Source of the DNA: Firmicutes bacterium UBA7510
GTDB lineage: Bacteria; Bacillota; Clostridia; Tissierellales; Sedimentibacteraceae
Direction of reading: 5' to 3'
DNA length: 42,056 nt
NCBI GenBank assembly: GCA_002479485.1
Contig: DLNM01000001.1
Span: forward strand, 1-42,056
Shown here: piece after piece, positions 8,188-16,878 of the stretch
Position numbering within the stretch: the stretch's first letter is position 1
How the letters are laid out: each line of letters starts with the position of its first letter
The notes under the pieces: generated by a model
What the model was told of the DNA's origin: nothing
Databases searched by the model: none
Seen by the model: the letters and a program-made list of their open reading frames with translations, nothing else
Position numbers and translations under genes: made by a program

Positions 8188-9081
8188 CTAATTATTTAAT
8201 ATTCTAAAATAGTGGTTTGCTTCTCTTAAAACATGGTCTGCTAGAAGAGGTAATATAATGGATCTTATATTACATTCATATATTCCTTCTGTACCTGCTG
8301 TTTTGAATTCTATATATTTTGCAGTTTCTGCAATAGTTTTATCTGTAACAGTTTCCATAGTTGCTTCTGTTGCAGCTTTAGCTTCTTCTAATAATTTTTT
8401 GTAATCATTAGCAAATGAATCAGCAGTAGTAATTAACTGTTCTTCAGTAGGATCAAGTAATCCACGAATAAATAGTGCATGTTCCATCATAATTTGATTC
8501 CAGAACATTTCTACTTGTTTCATATCCAAACTATTAATATCTAGACCATTTTGTAACATCCACACATATTGTCTATATAATTTTGCTTCACGTGTTATGT
8601 GTTCAATTAATAGTGGATAATTAGCGGTAAATAAACAACAACTTAATACGTCACTTAATATTCTTTCTTTAAAACTAATTAATCCATCTAGTAGATGTAA
8701 CGCAGCCTCATTTAAACAACAAACATTAGATGCTATATCTGGTGGCATCATATGATTGCTATCACTGATTAATCTTAACTCCATAAGTGTTATATTAGTA
8801 TCAATACATATTCCTGTAAGTTCCTCTGTTTTCTTTTCAGCACCTAGTGTAAAGTTTGTTACAATTTCTCCTGAGTTTAAAACTGTTGGACTTATTATAC
8901 AATTACTTAATTTAACAGCATCTGATAACAGTCTTTCAAATTGTCCTTTGTACCACATCGCTTCATGAATATAGCAGCTATTCTTAGGCATAAATCCAGC
9001 TTGCAAAAATAATGAATGCTCTTTCATAATTCTAGCAAAAAACAAATGTAGCTCAAGTGATAATTTAATATAATCCTGCAT
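8188..9081 (-). CDS. DUF2935 ferritin-like protein
   Basis: The 297-aa protein is built of two helical repeats with ferritin-like metal-ligand patterns: KEHSLFLQAGF near the start and again MEHALFIRGLLDPTE at about 200-214. Each is followed later by glutamate/histidine pairs (REAKLYRQYV at about 165, HVLREANHYFRIL at the end). The family is common in Bacillus and Clostridium and often sporulation-associated, but its reaction is unknown; a di-iron or metal-binding role is inferred. RBS GAAAGGAAAA precedes ATG. It is followed by its own terminator. Confidence 0.85.
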   Translation of the reverse strand: MQDYIKLSLELHLFFARIMKEHSLFLQAGFMPKNSCYIHEAMWYKGQFERLLSDAVKLSNCIISPTVLNSGEIVTNFTLGAEKKTEELTGICIDTNITLMELRLISDSNHMMPPDIASNVCCLNEAALHLLDGLISFKERILSDVLSCCLFTANYPLLIEHITREAKLYRQYVWMLQNGLDINSLDMKQVEMFWNQIMMEHALFIRGLLDPTEEQLITTADSFANDYKKLLEEAKAATEATMETVTDKTIAETAKYIEFKTAGTEGIYECNIRSIILPLLADHVLREANHYFRILNN

Positions 9082-9154
9082 ATTTTTATTTTCCTTTCAC
9101 ATAGACTACAATATTATATGCATATTTATTGGTATTGTTAAAATATTGCAGCAA

Positions 9155-9703
9155 CTATCTCCTAATTCTAACATAGTCACAATCATATAACATATGTCCA
9201 TTTTTTAATTCTTTTATTTTTGAAAGGTTTAGTTTTTCCATAAATTTGCTTCCTTTATTTGAAACTGAAATACCAATTATTTTGTTAATTTTATTGTTTT
9301 GATTTATATATTTAATTCTATCAACAAAGCTATCAGATAAATACTTTATTACCTCTGAGCCCTGATATGTCGGATGTATTACCACAGATATAATAAAAAT
9401 ATTATATTTATCAGATTTATCATATTCAACTATATCCTCTGGTTGAATATCAGTGTCATGAAAATTATTATATTTATAAATACTTTCCATTAGCCTGTTA
9501 GAAATAGGAAAAAAGCAAATATACCCTATCAAATAATCTTTATCATAAATTAAAACAAAAGAATCCTTGTTTTTCGAATATCTCGCATAAATAGTATCAA
9601 AAATTCCTTGCATATCCTGCGAATAGCACAAAGAATCCAATTTCATTACATCCTTAATTAATTTCTCATCATTTTCAACATTGAATTTTACAGTATATTT
9701 CAC
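9155..9703 (-). CDS. GNAT-family N-acetyltransferase
   Basis: The 182-aa protein begins with GTG, supported by GGAGGT upstream. It has a GNAT acetyl-CoA-binding strand-loop-helix near residues 105-130 (FIISVVIHPTYQGSEVIKYL), preceded by FVLIYDKDYLIGYICFFP (strand 3-4 hairpin). The pyrophosphate loop is degenerate (QGSEVI where Q/RxxGxG/A is usual), so the subfamily is divergent. Substrate unknown. No operon partner is obvious. Confidence 0.75.
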   Translation of the reverse strand: MKYTVKFNVENDEKLIKDVMKLDSLCYSQDMQGIFDTIYARYSKNKDSFVLIYDKDYLIGYICFFPISNRLMESIYKYNNFHDTDIQPEDIVEYDKSDKYNIFIISVVIHPTYQGSEVIKYLSDSFVDRIKYINQNNKINKIIGISVSNKGSKFMEKLNLSKIKELKNGHMLYDCDYVRIRR

Positions 9704-10119
9704 TTACTACCTCCGTTATTCTATTTTTTTATCAATTATTATGCAACTTTTTCAACAACTAAACTCATTCTTCCAGAAAAAATTGTTATAACACTACCTT
9801 CTATGAAAAATAAACAATTATATCTAAAGTAACTAAAATTACATAAAAAATACTATGTACACACGTTGTAAAAAGTATAGCCTTTCTTTTACTTAAATAA
9901 AATACAATACCCCCTAGCATTTATTGCTAACAGATCATAAATTTTAACATTATACTACATAATAAAATATAAGTAAATATAATTTACCTTTATTGCAAAA
10001 TAAAAGTTCCTTGTCGCTTAAACAAGAAACCAAATAACCTGTATTTTTTAGGAATTATACCATAATTATAAACGATATTTGATATTTCTTAATAACATAT
10101 TATAGATAAAATCTGAAAA
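9704..10119. other. 416-base gene-poor interval with one hairpin
   Basis: No reading frame with a start and RBS was found. A 9-bp hairpin with one G-U pair (10006-10014 with 10022-10030) has A-rich plus-strand sequence on its left (9997-10005), giving a minus-strand terminator for the gene ending at 10120. A weaker inverted repeat (TAGCA/TGCTA) lies near 9917-9932. Nothing else is recognisable. Confidence 0.5.
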
Positions 10120-10653
10120 TTATCCCGTAGAGCTATCCTTGAAAATAGGTAAATTTAGTGGATTAAATGTAAAATACATAAAGATATATATAATAAAAAT
10201 CATTATTAAAATAGGAATAATATAATTTATTCCATTTCCATACTCATAATAATAAAATGCTAATAACTGTCCAAAGGCAATAGAAAGAAATAATATAATA
10301 ATATCAACTATTAAACTTTCTACGCCCAAAGCGCCAGTATAAAAATAATACATCAAAGGTATAGATATTAATGCTACTAACAGAGATAATAAGGCACTTG
10401 TAAACCACTTGTTTTTATCAATATTATTTTTTTCACCATTTAATATATAATATAGACTCCACCATAATATTATTGGCCATACTACCATCTTTAGATGCTC
10501 CCACACGCTTTCATTTACAGGAGCAAAAAGTGCTACAAAAACACTTTGATTACTGATGTCATACAAAAAATGCATTATAGATCCAATTATAAACAAAACT
10601 GGGATACCTATTATTATCCACTTTTTTTCAGGTGATAATGTTTTATACCTCAT
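10120..10653 (-). CDS. DUF6512-like integral membrane protein
   Basis: The 177-aa protein has about five membrane helices: 13-33, 55-70, 85-106, 112-135 and 145-165. The conserved signature SVFVALFAPVNESVWEHLK lies between helices one and two. Two H/N/E-containing motifs (MHFLYDI and NESVWEH) face the same side and could bind metal or substrate, by inference only. RBS GGAGGT precedes ATG. The family is an uncharacterised set of membrane proteins in Firmicutes. Confidence 0.7.
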   Translation of the reverse strand: MRYKTLSPEKKWIIIGIPVLFIIGSIMHFLYDISNQSVFVALFAPVNESVWEHLKMVVWPIILWWSLYYILNGEKNNIDKNKWFTSALLSLLVALISIPLMYYFYTGALGVESLIVDIIILFLSIAFGQLLAFYYYEYGNGINYIIPILIMIFIIYIFMYFTFNPLNLPIFKDSSTG

Positions 10654-10730
10654 ACAATACCTCCATTTATTAATTTAATACATTTTATGTTGCAAATGCT
10701 AATTTATCACTATATAATTATTACAATTAA

Positions 10731-10771
10731 AAAAATTGTAAAACCTTAAGGTAAAAGATTTTACAATTTTT
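10731..10771 (-). terminator. Terminator downstream of the CotF-like gene
   Basis: A 13-bp perfect stem (10731-10743 with 10759-10771) is flanked by A- and T-runs on both sides. It begins 17 bases after the coat gene stop. Confidence 0.85.
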
Positions 10772-10787
10772 TATTACAAGTGACTAA

Positions 10788-11258
10788 TTAACTATACATA
10801 TTATTTTGAGACATATAATTAAAGATTTGCTCTCCATGCTCTTGCTCTTCTTTTTGAATATGATTTAGAGCATTTCTCATATCTTTATTCTTAAACTCAA
10901 ATATTGATGTATTGTAGGTTGAAGATACATGTTTTTCTGTAGATAATGCATCAGTACATAAGTAACTATCATTTTTCATGTCATAATTCTGACTTGACAT
11001 ATTCACTTGCTGTGAAGTGTTTTGAGATTGAGTTTGAGATTGACCGCCTTGACTTGCACTCATAGTTGGAGCAGTACCACTTAGCATTTGATTAACTGTA
11101 TTTAAATGCTGTTGTTCCTTTTGAGCAAGCTGTGAAAATAAGTTTTTCAATTGTGGCGCTGAAGCTTGCTGCGAATATTGATTATATTTTTCTATACAAG
11201 TCTCTTCTTCCTTTTTTAAGTCTTGTAATAAAGTAGTTTCTTTTTGTGTTAACATCAT
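10788..11258 (-). CDS. Spore coat protein, CotF-like ferritin-fold family
   Basis: The 156-aa protein has an N-terminal helix pair (LTQKETTLLQDLKKEEETCI, then LKNLFSQLAQKEQQHLNTV), a Gln/Ser-rich low-complexity linker (about 65-92), and a C-terminal helix pair (YLCTDALSTEKHVSSTYNTS, IQKEEQEHGEQIFNYMSQNN). This is the CotF / coat-protein family, rubrerythrin-like in helical pattern. Such proteins assemble on the spore surface; expression late in sporulation is expected, but no sigma-K/E promoter was convincing. GAGGTGA precedes two adjacent ATG codons. The germination operon lies just upstream on the same strand. Confidence 0.85.
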   Translation of the reverse strand: MMLTQKETTLLQDLKKEEETCIEKYNQYSQQASAPQLKNLFSQLAQKEQQHLNTVNQMLSGTAPTMSASQGGQSQTQSQNTSQQVNMSSQNYDMKNDSYLCTDALSTEKHVSSTYNTSIFEFKNKDMRNALNHIQKEEQEHGEQIFNYMSQNNMYS

Positions 11259-11328
11259 TAAATCACCTCAGAACTATCTTTACCAATTTGCATAAATTTA
11301 TTACTTTATTTTGAACATAAAATTAATA

Positions 11329-11604
11329 TTATTCTTCAATAAATCTCTTAAGCACCCTGCAAAAATAATAATATCTCCGAGATATTAACCAACCATCAGC
11401 TGATTTTTCATCTATTTTTGTTGTAGTTTTATTTATAATTTCTTCTAACCATTTATAGTCTGTATATATCATATAAAAATATTTTATTTTATCGATTATA
11501 AAAAAAGCTTCTTTTAATATATTGATGTCACCAAAAGCTTTCCACTCTCCTAGATAATTTTCTATTAAAATATCCTTATCATGAGCTGTAATTTCAAACA
11601 GCCC
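11329..11604 (-). pseudogene. Headless coding relic, unidentified
   Basis: An open frame of 91 codons ends in TAA at 11329-11331 but has no ATG or RBS; an in-frame TAA lies just before it. It encodes a plausible protein tail: ENYLGEWKAFGDINILKEAF, IKYFYMIYTDYKWLEEIINK, and SRRYYYFCRVLKRFIEE at the end. Codon use and composition look coding. It is best explained as the 3' end of a lost gene. The family was not recognised; it fills most of the 364-base gap between the coat gene and sleC. Confidence 0.45.
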
Positions 11605-11621
11605 TATATATTAAAAATTCA

Positions 11622-12863
11622 TTAAGCTAGATTTTTAACAGCAGTAAAAACACTAGAAATTCTATACCAAGTAGGAAAATTAACTTCTCCAGTTATAGGC
11701 ATTTTAAATATTTCCTGGAATTTTTTTACTGCTGTGGCAGTGGCATCACCATAAATACCATCAACTATAACTTTTGGTATTGCCGGAAAATTATTTGATA
11801 TTGCATTTAGTTGTTCTTGGATTGTCTTAACACTATCGCCTCTAGACCCAACTACCAAAGTTTGACCAGGAAATGACATCGGGATTCCTTCAACCTTTTC
11901 TGCTTGCCTTAAAATAATGTCACTACCATAATAGTTTTTAAGTATTTGTAATGCTGTATATCCACTATCACCAAGATCCTTAGAGCCCCATTGACTTAAC
12001 CAGCCTTCACGTACAACTTCTCTTCCGTCTGAATATTGAGTAAATAAAGGTTGGTCAAGACCTGGTCTAGTAATATAGGTGGTAAAAACTTCATCAACAA
12101 TATCTGATACTTCTTTAAAAATATTTCGTCCATAATTAAAAGCTTGATCATATGCTGTAGAACTTGTAATAGTAAAGTCATAACCTTTACTTCTATACCA
12201 TTCAGTGTAAACTCTATTTAAAGTAAAAGAGATCATTGCTAGAACATTTGCTCTTATACTTTCTTTTGGCCAAGTAGCATATATTTCGCTGCATGCAACA
12301 TTTTTTATATAATCTTTAAAACCTACAGTATAATTAGCTACAGTGTTATCACTAGGTGCTCCATTATGAACAATAATTATACTAGGTACTACAGGCTTAG
12401 GTAGTACTACTAAATTACTTGGAAAAGGAAGCTTTTTAACTTCCGATTCAGGTATCTTAGGAGGGAAATCTCCCCACAATACTGGATAAGGAATATATAT
12501 TGAGTCATAAGTAGGCTTTAATATTACCTCCTGTATAGCTGTTGTTTCAGGATATATTTGAACATTATAAATATTAGCTTCTACATAACCAGGTAGATTA
12601 ACAGAAACATTATATTGATTAAATGGTCTTGGCATATCAGGAGACATTGAGTACTCAATTGGGGGTGCAGGCAAGGTTATCAATGGTATTTGTCCTGAGC
12701 TATCTGTTTTTGTCTCCTCAATTAATATACTGTTAGTTTGATCATAAACTCTTATTAATGCATCTGGAGCAGGTTTTCCTATGCTATTTAAAAAAACACT
12801 TGTCACAAGATTTCCAAAATCGCCTGTTACATTTTGAATAAAAGGGTTATATCTATATATCAT
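11622..12863 (-). CDS. sleC: Spore cortex-lytic enzyme SleC (pro-enzyme)
   Basis: SleC is stored as a zymogen in the dormant spore and, once cut by Csp protease, degrades cortex peptidoglycan during germination. In this 413-aa protein, residues 10-120 form an Ig-like pre/pro region (TSVFLNSIGKPAPDALIRVY, LPGYVEANIYNVQIYPET). Residues about 175-320 are the SpoIID/LytB-type catalytic domain (VACSEIYATWPKESIRANVL, GWLSQWGSKDLGDSGYTALQ). Residues about 335-405 are a peptidoglycan-binding domain (GDSVKTIQEQLNAISNNFPA, DGIYGDATATAVKKFQEIF). The length matches clostridial SleC. It starts seven bases after the upstream csp gene; its RBS overlaps that stop codon. Confidence 0.93.
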   Translation of the reverse strand: MIYRYNPFIQNVTGDFGNLVTSVFLNSIGKPAPDALIRVYDQTNSILIEETKTDSSGQIPLITLPAPPIEYSMSPDMPRPFNQYNVSVNLPGYVEANIYNVQIYPETTAIQEVILKPTYDSIYIPYPVLWGDFPPKIPESEVKKLPFPSNLVVLPKPVVPSIIIVHNGAPSDNTVANYTVGFKDYIKNVACSEIYATWPKESIRANVLAMISFTLNRVYTEWYRSKGYDFTITSSTAYDQAFNYGRNIFKEVSDIVDEVFTTYITRPGLDQPLFTQYSDGREVVREGWLSQWGSKDLGDSGYTALQILKNYYGSDIILRQAEKVEGIPMSFPGQTLVVGSRGDSVKTIQEQLNAISNNFPAIPKVIVDGIYGDATATAVKKFQEIFKMPITGEVNFPTWYRISSVFTAVKNLA

Positions 12864-12870
12864 TTATTAA

Positions 12871-14598
12871 TCACTCCTCTATGACATAGTTTATATTGGA
12901 TTCCTTAATTGTAGAAAAAGTACCATACAAATTTAATCTACCGTAACCCCATTTGTTATTTGGGTATATCACACCCTCATCTCTATCACAGCCGCTAATT
13001 AAAAGTGTTCTTACAAAACTACCATCCATTGAAGCAATATGTCCTTGTACTATACCCCACTCAAGCAATAGTGCTGCTGCTCCAGCTGTAACTGCTGCTG
13101 ACACAGATGTTCCTGTCATTGTTCCAACTCCTGTAGGAAAAATTCCTCTAACATTTACACCGGGTGCTACAAAATCTGGTGCTGGCCTAGGGAGTCTTGT
13201 AGGGCCCCAAGAAGATGACACAAATAGACTACCATCAAAGCTATTGTAGGCACCAACGGTAATAGATCTAAATGATGTAGCTGGATATACAATTGTATAT
13301 TCTGGTACAGGCTTTAGAAACTCTATACTTGGATCAATTTGACCTGTGATTGGTAACCAAGCATAGTAATTTCCACTTACAATGGCGTCACCATAAAGTA
13401 TAATGTCCCATATACCTTGTGTTACATCTTTAAACCTAAGGAAAATTATCATATTTGAATCTTTATAATACTCAACAGATACTGTCGTGTCTTCAAATAA
13501 TAGCTTTTGACTATATCTACTACCTACCCTAAACGGGACTCTTGTTACAACTTCTCCCGTTGGTGAGGTTATGCTTACCGAAATTTTATCAAATGCAGGT
13601 GCAAAAATAAACATGGAGAAGGAAGTACCACCTCTTCCGTTCTTAAGACTTATTGTATCTGTAGAGCCTGTTCTAACAATATTACCTTGTGTATGATGCC
13701 TAGCATTACTCTCATTTCCTGCTGCTGCTACAACAGCATATCCTGCTCTTTGAGAAGCAAATGAAATATAATCTTCAAACATAGTATTTCCATCATGACC
13801 ACTTGTATTTGACCCCATACCTATACACATTACTATTGGTAGATTTAACTCCTCAGATAAGTCAAATATAAATTTCATGCCCAAAAGACAGTCCGTAGAT
13901 TCATAAAGATTAGGGTTATCATTGTCAAGTAAATACATGTCAATATAAAATTGATTTGCGCGTCTTAATTTTACTGAAACAATATATGCTTTAGGAGCTG
14001 CACCTATGTATTCATTATTTTCATTGCTTGCTGCAACAGATGCTAAAAAAGTACCATGGCCATCTTCGTCTATCGTTGGAACAATACTAAAAGGATTATC
14101 TGATTTTAATGCTTCATTGATTCGATCACTTGTATAAACTGCACCATAATGTATTGTTTCTGGTCTATCACCATCTATTGTCTGATCCCATATACCAAGT
14201 ATTTTTGTTGTACCATCTTCAAATTTAAATGCATTCTTAGTATAATCTATTCCTGTATCAATAAAGCCTATTATAACATTTCTACCAGAAAGATTAAGGG
14301 AAGGTTGATTAAGTATTTGAGTTATTCCACTTACTTCATTACTTTTGCTATCAAGCGGGGATAAAATTTTTGGATAAAAATCTAAGAAATCATAACCAAG
14401 CTCTTCAAATACTTTATTAATGTATTCCTTATTTATATAAGCAACAACTACTTCATTTGCTAATTGTGTCCCCAGTCTTATGAAAGGTCTATCTTTTACA
14501 AATAACTTAAAACGATCTGTATTTATTACGTTAAAAGCTATAGTTGTTGGTAGTTTAATAAATTCATCTAGTGGCAATGCGTTTTCGTCTATCTCCAT
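12871..14598 (-). CDS. Csp-family subtilisin-like germination protease (CspC-like position), triad intact
   Basis: Csp proteases are subtilases that process pro-SleC or transmit the germinant signal. This 575-aa protein has an N-terminal prodomain (1 to about 100) and a catalytic domain with Asp114 (GFIDTGIDYT), His181 (DEDGHGTFLASVAA), oxyanion-type Asn in AAAGNESNARHH, and Ser498 (TMTGTSVSAAVTAGAAALLL). A jelly-roll-type insertion lies around 300-410, as in clostridial Csp proteins. The gene overlaps the upstream csp by 10 bases (ATGGAGATAG) with RBS GGAGG, so they are translationally coupled. By position next to sleC it corresponds to cspC, but here the triad is complete, unlike the C. difficile pseudoprotease. 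Paralogue assignment is by inference. Confidence 0.9.
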   Translation of the reverse strand: MEIDENALPLDEFIKLPTTIAFNVINTDRFKLFVKDRPFIRLGTQLANEVVVAYINKEYINKVFEELGYDFLDFYPKILSPLDSKSNEVSGITQILNQPSLNLSGRNVIIGFIDTGIDYTKNAFKFEDGTTKILGIWDQTIDGDRPETIHYGAVYTSDRINEALKSDNPFSIVPTIDEDGHGTFLASVAASNENNEYIGAAPKAYIVSVKLRRANQFYIDMYLLDNDNPNLYESTDCLLGMKFIFDLSEELNLPIVMCIGMGSNTSGHDGNTMFEDYISFASQRAGYAVVAAAGNESNARHHTQGNIVRTGSTDTISLKNGRGGTSFSMFIFAPAFDKISVSITSPTGEVVTRVPFRVGSRYSQKLLFEDTTVSVEYYKDSNMIIFLRFKDVTQGIWDIILYGDAIVSGNYYAWLPITGQIDPSIEFLKPVPEYTIVYPATSFRSITVGAYNSFDGSLFVSSSWGPTRLPRPAPDFVAPGVNVRGIFPTGVGTMTGTSVSAAVTAGAAALLLEWGIVQGHIASMDGSFVRTLLISGCDRDEGVIYPNNKWGYGRLNLYGTFSTIKESNINYVIEE

Positions 14599-16367
14599 AA
14601 TATGTTACCTCCGTATTTATATTGCTCCAAATAATCCATTGTATTGCTTAAGCATAATACGCCATAACCAAAAAGAGGATTAGGATACCTAACATTTCTT
14701 TGACGTGTTGCTCCTAAACGGAGAAATGCTTTTACTCTTTCTCCATAAAGAAAAGGGTCATTATTATTTACAATACCCCATTGCATCATTAGTGCAGCAG
14801 AGCCAGTTACAAATGGAGCAGCCATACTCGTTCCTGTAAATGAATCATAACCGCCTCCGATTTTTGTACTTATTATGTCAACTGCCGGAGCGGCAATATC
14901 TGGGTTGGGAAGTGCTGTATTTATATTACCTCTTCCTGAAAATTCAGCAATATTTCCTACTTTATCATTATATCCAGCTACTGTAATAACCTTTCTTGCT
15001 GTAGAAGGTATAGTTAATGTATTATTAATAGATGGGGTCGAAAAAAAGGTATCTTCAGATACTTCTTCAGTTGTAGGTAACCAAATTTCTATTTGTCCAT
15101 CAACCACATTACCTGCTCTAACAATCAATTTCCAAACGCTTGCTGGTATTGTTCCTGTTCCTTCTGCAGCATGAAAATTAAAATAAATTTCTTGTGCATC
15201 CGAAAAATGGCTTGGTTGGCCGTATATTACTGTTAATACAACATTATCATGTCTAACTGTTTTCACTTGGCTTTCGATTCCAATAATTCCTGATGAACGT
15301 CCTCCGGGAAATATTATTTCAACAGTAAGTTCATCAACAAAATTTTTCCAAAATGTCATATAGAATTGACTTAATCCAGCTGAAGTAAAAAATTCAATTT
15401 CTTTTTCTTGATTAGATGTAATTATACCTTGAAAGTGATGTCCAGCTGAGGCTTCATTTCCAGTAGGAATTACTATCACGCTTTTCCAAACAGCTGCAAC
15501 ATCTGTGATGTAAGTTTCAAATATTGATTGCCCTCTATGTGAACCGTCATTTGTACCAAAACTAATATTTATAGCAATAGGTTTACTTAATTGTACAGCT
15601 TTATCTATTACATATTTTAATGCTCTCATTAGCTCTGTTGTTCTAGCAAATGATCTGTAACCTCTAGTTCCAATTTTTACTACTATAATATCCGATTCAG
15701 GGGCTACACCTGTATTTTCTCCATTGCTTGATCTACCATTGCCAGCTGCTATTCCTGCAACAGCAGTTCCATGTCCATTCGTATCGATAATAGGAATAAC
15801 TTGAAAAGGAAATGCATTAGCAATAGCAACGTTAATTTCTTCATTATTATATTCTGCACCACTAGAGAAACCTTCTGGAGGACTCCCATCAGCAGTTTGA
15901 TCCCATATATATAGTATTCTGCTAGTTCCATCCTCGTTTGTAAAATCCTTATGAGTAAAATCAATCCCTGAATCGATTACCGCAACTATAACATCTTTCC
16001 CTCTCAAATTGAAATAATCTTTATCTTGGACAGATTTAATACAGGTAGTAAGAAGGTTATAGGATGTCTCAAAATGAAGACTTTTAGGCAGTTCAATGCT
16101 TTCTATTTGAGGATGTGAATAAAGTTTTGGCAATTTGTCCCTGCTTAAGGTTATAATTGCATAATTTGCATAGAGAACTTCTACTTCTACATCGAGATCT
16201 TCTCTAATTTTATTTGCATCTCCGCTAAATTTTGCAATAACCTCAATAATATTTGTTGTACCTTCCAATAATTCAGTATATTCATTTCCCTTAACATTTC
16301 TTAAAGCAAGGGCTTCCTCATTTAAGTAATCATTATTAAGTGTATTTCTACTATTCAAAAAATTCAC
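14589..16367 (-). CDS. Csp-family subtilisin-like germination protease (CspB-like)
   Basis: This 592-aa subtilase probably activates pro-SleC in the spore. An N-terminal prodomain covers residues 1 to about 115 (IIEVIAKFSGDANKIREDLD, LPKLYSHPQIESIELPKSL). The catalytic Asp132 is in VIVAVIDSGIDFTHKDF, His199 in DTNGHGTAVAGIAAG, the oxyanion Asn in VIPTGNEASAGHH, and Ser514 in SFTGTSMAAPFVTGSAALMM. No signal peptide is seen, as expected for a protein made inside the developing spore compartments. It is the second gene of the operon, seven bases after the 85-aa ORF, and overlaps the next csp gene. Whether it is CspA- or CspB-type cannot be settled without a tree. Confidence 0.9.
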   Translation of the reverse strand: MNFLNSRNTLNNDYLNEEALALRNVKGNEYTELLEGTTNIIEVIAKFSGDANKIREDLDVEVEVLYANYAIITLSRDKLPKLYSHPQIESIELPKSLHFETSYNLLTTCIKSVQDKDYFNLRGKDVIVAVIDSGIDFTHKDFTNEDGTSRILYIWDQTADGSPPEGFSSGAEYNNEEINVAIANAFPFQVIPIIDTNGHGTAVAGIAAGNGRSSNGENTGVAPESDIIVVKIGTRGYRSFARTTELMRALKYVIDKAVQLSKPIAINISFGTNDGSHRGQSIFETYITDVAAVWKSVIVIPTGNEASAGHHFQGIITSNQEKEIEFFTSAGLSQFYMTFWKNFVDELTVEIIFPGGRSSGIIGIESQVKTVRHDNVVLTVIYGQPSHFSDAQEIYFNFHAAEGTGTIPASVWKLIVRAGNVVDGQIEIWLPTTEEVSEDTFFSTPSINNTLTIPSTARKVITVAGYNDKVGNIAEFSGRGNINTALPNPDIAAPAVDIISTKIGGGYDSFTGTSMAAPFVTGSAALMMQWGIVNNNDPFLYGERVKAFLRLGATRQRNVRYPNPLFGYGVLCLSNTMDYLEQYKYGGNILWR

Positions 16368-16374
16368 TCCTATG

Positions 16375-16632
16375 CTAATAATAAGAAGCTATATTTTTAA
16401 TTTTTATAGGTTTATATATCCAACCATTTTTGCCTTTAATATAACCCTCAAGTGTATTGTTATTTGTTTGTTTTATAAAGTACCAAAAACTTTTTTCATT
16501 TTTAAGCCAAATAAAAACAATTGTTTCTCTTAAATTAAATAAGGTGTGTAGATATTTTTTCATTATTTCATGACAGCATACTGGATCATATTTTAGAACT
16601 GACTCATATTTGTTATCATTTTCTTTATTCAT
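16375..16632 (-). CDS. Small conserved-looking protein, first gene of the csp-sleC operon
   Basis: The 85-aa protein is soluble and aromatic- and lysine-rich. It has a helical first half (CCHEIMKKYLHTLFNLRETI) and a beta-like second half (VFIWLKNEKSFWYFIKQTNN, EGYIKGKNGWIYKPIKIKNI). Two adjacent cysteines occur in DPVCCHE. RBS GGTGAT is seven bases before ATG. It stops seven bases before the CspB-like start, so co-transcription is nearly certain. The family was not recognised. Its place behind a sigma-E-like promoter suggests a sporulation or germination role, which is inference. Confidence 0.65.
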   Translation of the reverse strand: MNKENDNKYESVLKYDPVCCHEIMKKYLHTLFNLRETIVFIWLKNEKSFWYFIKQTNNNTLEGYIKGKNGWIYKPIKIKNIASYY

Positions 16633-16668
16633 AAGTTATCACCATCCAATCAAAAATTTATATATTTA

Positions 16669-16697
16669 TATATATGTGAATATTAAAATACATATGC
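16669..16697 (-). promoter_or_regulatory. Sigma-E-like sporulation promoter of the csp-sleC operon
   Basis: On the minus strand GCATATG (16697-16691), 14 bases, then CATATATA (16676-16669). This fits the mother-cell sigma-E pattern (KMATATT-N14-CATACAHT) at 6/7 and 6/8 positions. The known C. difficile csp and sleC genes are sigma-E controlled. The initiation point would be about 30 bases before the ATG at 16632. AT-rich sequence makes chance matches possible. Confidence 0.4.
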
Positions 16698-16784
16698 AAT
16701 ATTAAATGTATATTAATGTTTTTTTATGTTATACAAGTAGATAATTGTAGTTTATGTATTTATCCAATTACATAAAATAAATAA

Positions 16785-16824
16785 AAGGAATGTATCATAT
16801 CTTTTAATATATGATATATTCCTT
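16785..16824 (-). terminator. Terminator of the M1 peptidase gene
   Basis: A 16-bp stem with one G-U pair (16785-16800 with 16809-16824) is followed on the minus strand by a U-rich tract. It lies about 55 bases past the stop at 16879. Confidence 0.75.
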
Positions 16825-16878
16825 GTCTTGTTTAACAATTAAATCTACAAAATATATATTCTTATAAATGTAATATTT

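Noticed and set aside
9910..9940. Small hairpin TAGCA/TGCTA as a regulatory RNA
   Set aside because: The stem is only five base pairs and A/T-rich, with no conserved elements.
12953..13249. 98-aa open frame opposite the CspC-like gene
   Set aside because: It lies antisense to the conserved catalytic serine region and has no translation signals.
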